A stretch of DNA of 64,000 bases from Atriophallophorus winterbourni (taxonomy: Eukaryota > Platyhelminthes > Trematoda > Plagiorchiida > Microphallidae), in NCBI GenBank assembly GCA_013407085.1, contig JACCGJ010003446.1, forward strand, positions 1 through 64,000, in the 5' to 3' direction. The first letter of the stretch is position 1. Each line of letters opens with the position of its first letter. Of this stretch, positions 34,891 through 46,800 are shown piece after piece. Position numbers and translations under genes: made by a program. Under the pieces are notes generated by a model, which was given only the letters and a program-made list of their open reading frames with translations, was not told the DNA's origin and did no database searches.

Positions 34891-37800
34891 ATCAACCGGA
34901 ACCGAGAGGACCAAGATTAAACTGGCGACGAAGTGTTTCGTAAGTTGCCAAGCTGATACTGGCCGCTGGCAGAACTTTCACCAAATTGGTGAACAAGCCT
35001 CGATAAAAACCAAATATCCCATCGTCCATCCAAATGGTACGTAGCAAATTGAGAGCGGTAACCTTCTGGTGACTCGTCTGGCTCCAATAGACAGCTTGCA
35101 GTTTAGCTCGGATTAGTGACGCGGGATACGTGACGATGATACCGCAGGCAGACGAGAAGGAGCCGAGTAAAGGAACGACATAGGTTGGCAAATGAGGAGG
35201 TTCGAGGCTGCGAATCGCAATAAGGTCAGTCATGATTACGTGATAAATACATGTAAACATATTTTTAAGGGCATCTTAAGGCATTCGAATAAAACTATGT
35301 AACTGTAGCTTAAAAAGGACTGAGGGTCGGAGTTTGGCATGAAAGCACAAGCCTGATCCAGGCAAAGTGCGGCAGAGTCAGAGACTGCACGTGGGCTAAG
35401 AAACTTTCAGGTTGACCAAGCCTAGACGGATTTGAGGAGGAAAAAAGAACAGGAAATGGTAGTGAGACTCCAGCCTGTTTCAGTATGAAGCTCACTTAAT
35501 CTGAACAATCAATTTAGCACGGTGCAACTACGGCATAATTGCACATCCGGGTCGGAGTGCGTGGCAACAAGTGTAACATGCCTCCATTTGATCACGGCTA
35601 ACAGCAAGAAATTGGTTGTGGTGTGCAAATGCGGAGGAGCGATTACGCTGAATGCAGACACCCGACGTGACTGCGCGAAACAAACAAATAATTAGCTGAC
35701 GAGGCTTTACCGGCGCTTCGTGAGAAAACGCGATGTCTCGCATTTATTTATTTAAAATGCTGACACACTACTGCTAGGAAGTGAAAAACCGCATTTCGGC
35801 AAATTACGATTTCAACGCTGACGTCATTATTCTTTGCGTAGCTGCAGAATCACAAATCTGAAGTAGCACAGTGCCACACAGTCTGGTCTGAGATGCTATT
35901 GTATACATTTAGAGATAACAATATGGAAAGGATGATATTAAAGCCACTGGTTTGAAATTGTGAACTATGGTAGAAACGAGTGCAGAGATGTGAAGTGCAC
36001 TAGCGAAGAGGTGGCGTAATTAACCTCCGACAAAACATAAAAGCAGAAAGCGCCGAAACAACCGACAAAAACAGTCGCAAAAATCAGGGTTTTGGAGGAA
36101 TCGCATAAGAATGGGTTGATTAAGAGCACGGTGGAAAACTGGAGTAGACGGAAAACATCAGCCGTTAGTGAACAATGCAATTCATCAAGGTTGGTCGAAC
36201 GAGCCCGACGTAGCGAAAGCTTGAAGTGAACCGGATGGCGCAAAAGCGGTTGGTAAATTACATCAAAGTGACAGGTACAAACAGGTTGGGGAAAGTGACT
36301 ATCCGATATAAGATGGGTGTGCGTTTCCTTTTTTCAGGTGCGTTATAATATGCGTTGAGCAATCGGGATTCACTTGTAATGTAAGATTCCTGGATGAACG
36401 CGTTTAACGTTGAAAATCGTGACCTCAACGGTGGATTGGGACGCAATCGATAAGTAGATGCGAAACACGGGGGAAATGTCAAATCGAGTGTCCTTGCAGC
36501 TTGTATAAATGACACGGATGTGCGACCGTGCAGTACTTCTGTTCTATGCGGCTAACATCGTGCTAAATTGATTGGGCACCGGTAGTGAGCTGCATGCTGA
36601 AACACGCTGGAGTCTCACTACCATTTTCCGATCTTTTTTCTTCCTCATATGTGTCTAGGTCTGGGAAACCTGACAGTATCTTAGCCCACGTGCAGTCTGA
36701 CTGTGCGGCACTTTGCCTGGATCAGGCTTGTGCTTTCATACCATAAACGACATGATAGACGTTAGAACAAGAAATACAATTCGACCTCGATTGACCACAC
36801 GTAATTATCACCCGTCCTTCAACACTAGGTTGAAGTGATATAGAAAACGCTAGTAAACAGTGTTACATTTCTGTACACGTCCCTGGCACCCGTCAACAAA
36901 CACATTGGTACTAAACTCAGCCGAGTTGCAAGACTACTACTAGCCAAGAAAGACACAACCAACCATGAAATTCGAAACCAGGATTAGCAATGAGAACATG
37001 GAGCGGAAAATTGCCAAGTAGCATGGAAGAAGATAATCAATAAATCGAAGGATTATGAGAAAACCGGCAAAACGAACAGCTCGAACCCCAAAAGAGGAGT
37101 ACTAATACACTGTTTTCGAAAGCCAAACATGTATATTGGGTCCTCCGTGTCTCATAGAGATTCACAGAATTCCTCGATCGACTGAATCATGTGGAGCTCG
37201 AATGTATTGAAACACCACGATACATAATGTTGATAGGTAAAACGCTGAACGACTTACTAAGAGAGTATAAAGATTTAATCACGGTTGTTCCGTTCCTCAT
37301 GAATGTGTCTTTGCAGTTTACACGCAACCAATGAGGAAGCATGGAAACGAACACTTTGGATGCCATTGAATAGGACATTATTGAAAATCGAAACACAACC
37401 CCACACTTTTGTAGTGACAATGCACAAAATACAAGTAGCAAGAAGTTAAATAATAGTCACGCCTAACGAGATAAACTTTAATAACCGGTGATTTCTCTGC
37501 TAGATAACAAGAACAGTTATGAGGGAAGAGGAACCGTATTTAGATGCGCTGCACAAATCTGCTATCAGTGGTAAGATGATTAAGGTGAAAAATAAGACAA
37601 GGTTCTGGATAATTGGATTTCTGGGAAGTTTTACAAACAACGAATAAGCTTGGGCGTCAGTGGTTACGCAAAACTAAACGCAAGCATCCTTATGAGAAAA
37701 TATGATTGACAGCGATTGTGATGTACATCCATGTTCGACATCGACCGAAGGAGACCAACAAAAAGAACGATTCCACGTGAGCTGTGCAAGTTCAGACATG

Positions 37801-40800
37801 AATACAGATGAGAAAGGGTAAGGCAAACACGATAAAACTGGATCACGCGGTAACACAAACATACTTTGGCGCGCTGTCGGGGAGGAAGTGATTGATGTAA
37901 GCAGACCTGCAGTTCTGTGATCAAATAAACAAAAAAGATGGTTGAAATACGATGAGAGAATAAGAATTATGAGCAGAATTATTAACTTTTCTAATTCGCC
38001 AGTCCCGTTATTGAAATAAATATAATGATACCGGGTACGCGAGGATATAAGTAGAAATTTCAGGTTTCCGGACCGTAGGCAACTTTTAATAATTTTGCAA
38101 ACTTGTTGGTAATACGGGGTTCATTAGTGAAGCGGTGAACATTTCAAGTCAGGGGTATCAGTATTAACCGAATGAGGACGCTGGTATTGGAACTCAGTAA
38201 ACCGTAATTTGACAAGTGGCCGATGTACCGGTATTCAATGTGCGGTTCCATGGATGTCGCAGATGGAGACGGTAGTGGGAATGAACACGCTATCATTTAT
38301 AAAAAATCTCTCAAATGACATGCGTTTCAAACAGCTTCTTACAAACAAATCCGATTCCTGTCTTGTACAAGTGGCCTACACAAAACAGGTCTAACAGCTT
38401 TTATTGACAGGAGCAAGGGCGTAGGGTGGTGACTGGCTCATCAAGACAAGATTTATTTGGGAAGGAGGAGTTCGCACTTTGTTGTTAAAGTCCATCTAGG
38501 GTAAGAAAAGACCCGATGCAAAGCCTACGCTTCCTGACAGATTAGCCTATTGCAAAAAGGTTTTAGCATTATACTGCAGAAACAATTCGGGGCGAAATCC
38601 TTTAGGCGGATAGTTGGCGTACAACGAAATCTTTCTGTCAAGTCACTGCTGCTTGCATGTTGCACTGGGATGCGCAATGTCATGAAATGTACTGGAACAA
38701 ACCACAAATGGTGTTGAGGAAATTAATTGCATATCATTCTTACGAAACTTCATGATAAAGTATCCTGCATCTTACATATAATACTCCATCTGCAAAAACT
38801 TTATATCGGTAAGTAAGTATTCAACATGCAACCTGTGCAGTTCTAAGGCCTGCAAGCAGAAGTGAGGCCAGTGGAATCAGTCAACCACGGCTGATTGGCG
38901 GGCAGGTACGCATGAAATCAAAAGCTTGGAGCCAGACAATGTACTGCACAACCAAAGAACCCCAATAAACTAGCAAAGCGCCATGGAACCTCGGTTACAT
39001 TTCAAAAATGGCTACTGTCTAGCAGCTCCTAAATCACACAGAAAAATCAGCACATAAAACTGCAAATGTACATGCACCGATTTGAAGTCACGCTACGGTT
39101 ATCTATGTCGCAAGACGGAAGCACAAGCCTGTATCCATGCGAAGTGCTACACAGGCATGAATTGCATGCGGATTAAGATAATGTCATGAAGCCCAGGTCC
39201 AGATAGATATAGAGGAAACGAAAGGCTGCATCGTGTTCGGGTGTGGAGCTTAGTACCGGTGGGAAATTAGTTCAATACGATTTTGCCCATGCAATGTAAA
39301 TCCGTGAACAAAATCATGTTTTACATATTATTAATTACGCATTAGAACGGAGCAAAATGGTAAAATATTGAGGTGTAAATAACGAAACAAAATATATCAA
39401 TTCAGAAAATCTGAATTACCTCGTACAACGCCAGTTCGATGCCAGCATACGGGATACCACCGAGTAAGTTGACGAAATATCCGCGATAAAACGTACTTAT
39501 ACCATGCTCCTGATAAACAGTCCGAGCACAGTGCCATATTGAATCGAACTGACCAGTCTTTCTGAGACACATGCGGGTTTTCAGGACCTACACATGAAAA
39601 ATCCGGGATTGGAAAATAATACATAATTTACGGATGCTGCAAATGACAAATCTGATACATCCTGTTCAAATAATGTATTGAAGAGTACTTTTTCACAATA
39701 CTTGATTGAAAACGTGTTCGATTTGACGTGTAGGCACCTCATCCCAGTGTGCCTGCGCCTAATCTTCTACAGGTTCAGTAGCTTTTTCGGTCCCACTCTC
39801 TCCCTTCTTTATAGGATTTCAACGTGTAATTGTTGTATGACACTTAAGCACCTACCACCGATGTAATACTGTTTATGATGAGCATGTGCCTTATATGGAT
39901 GGTGACGTGCTGCATGAATTATCATAAGAAATTAATTCGAGTTACATATGCGGTGCATTATCGTTGTCAGCAACAAAAATGGTGAACTTACATAACTATC
40001 ATCCTTGCACAGCCAATGCAAATACCATTGGTGGTATGGCATGGCATGGTATGAGGGCAAAAGCCTTATCCAGGCAAAGTGCCGGACAGTCATAGACTGC
40101 AAGTAGGCTAAGATAATGTCAGGTTGCCCAGGCCTAGACAGATATGAGAAATAGAGAATAAAGAGGGTAGTGAGACTCCAGCCTGTTTCAGCATGCAGCT
40201 GACTACAAGTATCCAATCAATTTAGCACGGTGTTAGCTGCACAGCTCAAAGTACTGTACGATTGGACATGCGTACAGTTGGTGAATACTCTATGACTGTA
40301 GCACATTGTGAAACTTCAAGTCACTTCTATCAAATTTGCAGCAAATCGATATTCGAATCAATATCAATCACCTTCTCAAAGCATAGAAAGTAGTAAAAAA
40401 GAATGTAACTCATGTAACGAATAATCAATAATATGTGTTCGTCGAGAATGTACAGTTGGTAGTAAAAGTTTTTTCACCAAATTAGATGAAACCATCAGCG
40501 TAATTTATAGCGAAACAAATGAGCCTTGAAATTCAACATATTTTATTCCATATTTTACTGCGTCCATAATTCTTGTCGTACGGCTGTCGTAATTCCGTAG
40601 CTGGCTGTAGAATGAACGGCATCTCATTGAATTCAAGTCCTTGTACCACAATGGCTCACAAACGCATGGCTGATTTACAATTTTTCCATTGTTTCGAACG
40701 CATGTGGATCCTGGTCTTACTATCGCTACCTCATGGATGCAAACAGCACAAAACCGGTCGTGGGATATGTGTGATGGAAATGCATGCAAATGAGGATTTT

Positions 40801-43800
40801 TCTTCATCCAACGGGTCTAACCTTATCTGCATGTGTGAGCACGTGATTGAACAGGCTGGTCGTTTCAAATGTATCAAAAAGTGGCTCAGAAACTCATACA
40901 AATTTTTAAAGGCATGAGGATCCTGGTCTTACTATCGCTATCTGATGAATGCAAACAGCACGAAACGTGTCGTGCGGTGTGTGATGGAAATGCAAGCAAA
41001 TGAGGATATTTTTTCCAGTCCTAATAGTTTTACAAAAAGTCGCGCTGACGATGTACATTTTTGTTCATGGCATATAAGCGCAACTTGTTTACCATTCTTC
41101 TACTGTTTCAAGCGCATCCGGATCCTGATCTTACTGTCCCTACCTGATGAGTGCAAACAGCACGAAACCGGTCGTGGGGTGTGTGGGTGATGGAAATGCA
41201 TGCAAATAAGCTTTATCAAAAACATTATAGTTTTATACTTTTGTTCGTATTCAAAAAATTTGTGTGGATAAATTTATTATCTAAACACAACTTAACGGTT
41301 ACATGACGAGGAAGTTTATTCCTTACTGTGGTCAGACATCCTGGCCAAGAGAAACATGAAAATTTGCATGCATAAAATTAAACCGCACGCCGAGAGCCTC
41401 ATGCTAAACTTACGCAAGTGGTTAGGTTTAACGTAATAAGTCTGTAAAGGAAAATCCAGTGGCTGTTCAGATGATTTTAAAACGGGGAAATGCAGAGTGA
41501 AAAACATCTCTAGAGCATGTATAGTTCACGATGTATTCCAATAATTATTACACGATATACGAATAGCCATGACTTAAGCAAATATGCGCGTGCAAGTAGA
41601 AAAGTAGTAATACAGTATGTCGGCAATGGCAGCTCACATGCAGAAATGAAATATGACTCAGAATTGAGTTCAGGTGCGCTCTTATTGTAGGCATCTTCTC
41701 CTAGTGTTACAAAAAGCATACACGTTGCCAAACGGGACTGCGAGCAAGGTTTGTTATGAAGCATGACAGTAAAAGTCGCAAGAAAGATGCCTTGCTTATG
41801 TCGGCCAATTGGCCCAGCCAATTAGAATATATGTATATCATGGTATCATGGTTGTATGGCATCTAAATATTCACTATTTACTAATAACGCAGTACTACAC
41901 AGCGGAAGTAAAAAATATAGACATGGACTCTAGACCGCCGGAAGCTAGAAGCTTCAAGATATGGCATGCACTCAGCAATTAACGCGCAGCACAGAAGTGC
42001 TGCACCATTGCACATCCGAACATGTCAATCTAGTACTCGACGATAGCTTCGGGAACGTTGGGAGTTTTATCTCCGCTGGGGATGAGTTAAGGGCGAGATC
42101 TCACAACGTGCACGCAAAGCGAGTGCAGCGCCCGCTGGCCCTTATAATTTGCGGCGACGATGCAGTTGCGCGAGTCACGTTTCTCTATGATTGCGAAACC
42201 TGGTCTATCCGAGCGATAGCTGTGGTTCAGCATTTTGTTTTTAACATCCCTATCTGGGAAGGATTGCATTTGGTGGCAGCATCCCGTTGCTAAAATAGAT
42301 GTTAGGACTAGGAAGCCACGGAGCAAAAGAAATTCTGATGAAAGCTCGTTTGCAATGGTTGGGATATGCTTTAAAAATGCGAAAATAACGCTTGTAATAG
42401 CGCGCTTTATTCACAGAACATGTCAGAGGTCGCTAAGAATGGCCCGGTGACCTGCCAAATACGTGGAGTACTGGGATGAAGAAGCTCAGCGGGGCATAAT
42501 AACTTGTCTAAGTGGTCTCGAAAATTCACTAAATTGTTCTTTGGAAACATTAAGCGATATGGTTGCAAACCAAGTCAGTACCGCCGATGCTGTTTATGTC
42601 TGTTAATTTTTATCCTGTAGCATTTCTTATGAAAAGCAAAATACAAATCGCGTGCATTGAAAGTAAAGAGAGCAGCTTTTTATATGCATTTGCATGTTGT
42701 GCCTGCCCGTTTCCGTTTTACGCATTTGCTCATTGCTGTCACTGCTTCATGTTGCATTGGCACATTGTATGGCTCCAGACCAGTGCCTGATGATAATGAT
42801 GACGATGAAAAAACATAAGTTAAACGAATTAAGCCGCTGACAATACAGTAATCGGTAGACGACATCGTGGCTGACCGCAATATTCCTCACAACCAAACTT
42901 TAACCAAAATAAGACGGATATGAAAATGAAGGGGCAAAACCTGACACACAGACTAGATCAAAGTGAGTTAAAAAGCATCGAAATGGGGGTAACCAATGAA
43001 TCAACACACAAGGTTAGCTGATTTCAACTGTGGCCAATGCGACAAACCATAGAGTCTGGAACTTGCCTCAAGTGGATATATCATCGTCTGCGCAGTCGAC
43101 CCGGCCAACGATCCAGCTAAAAACTCGGTTAACAGTGGACTTTCGGTCAGTACACCACCAAACCAGTGATGGTTGATTTCAGGAGAGGACAGGAAACGCT
43201 TGTAGTGCTCATAAGATCCATACTTCAATGCGGTTTCGGGAGCGATTTTCAAAACATTGATGCCATTTCCTCGCCAAAGTGAATAAAATCCGCCTTCCCT
43301 GAGCATATAACTGTAAGCTGAAAAAGTAACAATTGGAGTTGATGGAAACGGCTAATCAATTAATCGACATGTGATAATAAACAGATTTGGCATATTTCCA
43401 TCATATAACCTCAACAAAAAGTTCCTTCTCATGGGGAATGTTAAGAATGTATGCACACCACACGAAATTGTGGTCACTTTATTGTGCTCCTTCATATTAT
43501 TTGTCGCCGAAGAATTTACGGAGGCTTGGAACTAATGTCGCGTGCAATCATAAAACCAAAAGTAAAGAGATGAATAAGTCTGCCGAAATAAGGAATAAAT
43601 AGTTTAATGCATACAGTTTCGTTTTAGTATTCTATGATGAGGATGGCTTCACTGTGATTAGTTATAACTAAAATAGCACATAATTTTGATAATTGACTGA
43701 TTGTAGCATATTAATTTGTGGAGGTAGTAATATTTGTCAATTGGTGTTCAAAAAGCTTGTTTTTGACTATTGTGAGTAGTGCGACAATAACTCCATTGTG

Positions 43801-46800
43801 TTAGTGGCATTCTGTTCATTCGCAGAACTTGGCTGATTTAGCAAGCGCTGACCTAGGTGTAAGAGCTTCAACCTTAGTAGTATAGACGTAATATTTTCTT
43901 ATATTTGTCTATCAATTGGTAACCTGACAATTTCTTAGTCCACGCGCAGTCTCGGACTAGAAGTGGGCACTTAGCCTGGATCCAGGGTTGTGATTTCATA
44001 CACACAAGGAAAACGGAATATGCAAATGCAAATGCGCAAAAAGTAGCTTGATTTTCTAAAATATAATATAATAATATCGGATAAAAATTACGACAGACAT
44101 AATAAAATACAATGGTGCCAGTGATTTCGGTTTGCAGCCAACTATTAGGTTGATGTCTTGGACCCCGCCCATACAAACAAATACGCTCCACTGAGCCAAC
44201 CTCAACGTAAGTTTCCTCACCCAACGTGCCACGTCATGGACTGGCCAACCCCTCATTTCTCCCAGCTTCTACCAGGTTCTGCGAATAACGCGCGGTATGG
44301 TAAACGGTGATGAAGCATTCTTAAAACATTTCCCAACCATTGCAAACGAGAAAGCATCAACATTTTCCTCAGTCCGTGGCATTTTGGCCCTAACACTCGC
44401 TTGCAGACATCTATATTTGTAACGCGATGCTGCCACCGAATGTGAGCAAGCCAACGCAGGAAACGAGTGTCAAAAACGGAAAGCCGACCGATATCTTTCG
44501 CTCGAATCGGTAGGGTTTTGCAGCCATAAATTAGTGTTGCACGAACGACTGCATTGTACACTTGGCCTTTAGCACGGAGTGAAACATCGCGCCGACGCCA
44601 CAAATGGCGAAGATTAGCAAACGCTGTAACCTTTTACTAACACGTGAGATCTGTCTTCAATACAACCGCCAGCTGAGATAGAACTGCCGATGTAAACATA
44701 ACTGTCGACAAATTCAAGATCGACACTAAACAGTGATATTTCGGAGAGCAGCTCCAGTCCTGAGTAAGTGTTTTAAACCTGTTAGGCGAAAAGAACATAC
44801 CATGCCTTGAGGCTTCAAGAGCTTATTGCATTATATGAGTGTCCTTTTCCAGAAGTGTGATGCCATCTGTATACTCGAGATCGGTAGCTTTGTTACCCGG
44901 CAGAAGTTCAAAACCTGCGTCCATCGGACCAGCTAAAGTTTTGCTTAGGGCATCGTCGATCGCTAAGTTAAAAAGGAACAGTGATATTGGGCAGCCCAAC
45001 CGCACGCCGTTGGGGATATTTAACGAGGACGAAAATTGCCCGTAAGATCAAACCCTGCCTGATGTTTGGCAATAAAATGCTTTCAAGATCCAAACACATC
45101 TCGGGCACTCCATGTCTCAGCGGACAGTCCCAAACATTTTCGCCATTGATTGAATCGAATACCGCTTGGATGCCAAGGAGTACCACGATAGTTGACCTAC
45201 GAAATGTGTGGCTCCGGTAATTGAGAGAGTGCCAAGATTTGATCGATACACGATCGACTGGCACGAAACCCACTCTGCACCTCACGGATTTGCTCTTCCC
45301 GTTTGGTACTCAAACGGTGAAGCAAGATGAACAGATACTTACTAAACAGATACTTATACCAAAATGATGATCTTAGGAATCGCGCATTTCCTTTTTTGAA
45401 AATCGGAGCAATTACTGATTCTCTTTAAGGGATCGAGACACGTTCCTTAGCTTATATGTTGGCGGATGCCACTTGAAGTTCGCAAACTGGAGCGAAACAA
45501 TTACACACGATATGCATGCAATGACGATAGCAACATGCAACCGAAAAGTGCACACATTTCGCTGGAGAAAATATGAAAAGAGGTGATGTGACAATTTGAA
45601 AAGCTGCTAAAAATCAAATGGGAAAATGCAGTGGTTGAGCTAAAAAAAGACGCACCCTCTACAAAGCCACTTCCTTTGTGCTTATAGCCATGGACTTGTC
45701 GCATCAACTTCAGCCGATCAATCGGGGCCGTGCATGTTCGCGATACAGCCCCAGCAATCGCACCCGCGGCTAGTTGAAGTAGCTGTCGTGCAGTTGGTGT
45801 TGTAAAAGAGGAGGATGTAGCAGGGAAACCAACATCAGCGTCCCCACTGGGGTCGAGCTATTGAGAGCAACGCCGTAAATGGATTTTGTGAGAATATTAT
45901 GATTCTATGCATTCATATGGAAAGAAGTATATACCAAATGGATGGGTTGTGAAGCGCGGCAGTACGATACAACTACTACCAATGCTAATGCTAAAGTTAA
46001 TAGCCATTATTATGCAAATAAATTTGAGTACAATCAGTTGGAGCACGTTGTGTAACGTTTCACTTAAGGCGCCGAAACTTCTTTGCAATATGAATACTTT
46101 ATCGGTCCCAAACATTATCCAATCGATTAATAGAGTTTACTTTTCAATATAAAACAAGGCTATTTAACATTACTATAACTAAGCTATATTGTTATTATCG
46201 GAAATTGCTTTTACTCGAATCAGTGCAAACTACCTAGAGGTCGTTCACAAAGCAGTATGCCAGAGCTTTGGTAAACCGCTTTATACGAAAATCCGCACGA
46301 GAGCACTATGAGAAATAATCATTTGATGAAGAATGTATAGATAAATTGGCGTGGACTGTTGGGAGAAATATCGCCGTTTTAGCTGCGTGGAGAGCAAGTT
46401 TCACATTTGACTTTAAACTATGCTTTGCACAAGTCCCATGGTGCATGAAAACGATGGCAGCACAAACACTGTTGGATGCGTTCAGATGAAGAAAAAGCAC
46501 CGATCTATTACGTTAAGTTGGAAACTTCTTTATCTGGCCAGCGGCCAAACACTGTTACAAGAGATTGCGAGTTAACACGTGGAAATGATGAAGACCCGAA
46601 AATGCGTCTGTGTACTATGTCCATCATTTACTTGTATAGATACATATAACGCTAGCGAGTAACTCTAGGATTTATTGAAACAAATGAAGAGTTCAGACAA
46701 ACGTTATAACGATGCCTCGTAACAATAATATTTTTGGGGCGTGTTCTCGGAATCAATGTTCCACATTACATCGCTTACGCTCGCTCGTAGGTTGGCGTGA

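Larger units (their letters stand above)
40640..41210 (+). repeat. tandem array of three hammerhead-bearing monomers (about 207 bp)
   Basis: Three units in the same orientation with core motifs at 40730, 40942 and 41144, spacing 212 and 202 bp. Each has GGATCCTG(G/A)TCTTACT, then the hammerhead region, then TGTGATGGAAATGCA(T/A)GCAAA. A stretch resembling a Pol III B box (GTTTCGAACGC or GTTTCAAGCGC) lies about 20-30 bp before the ribozyme. The design matches the schistosome satellite/SINE family (Sm-alpha type) known to encode hammerhead ribozymes. Located in the intron between carrier exons 5 and 6. Confidence 0.85.
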
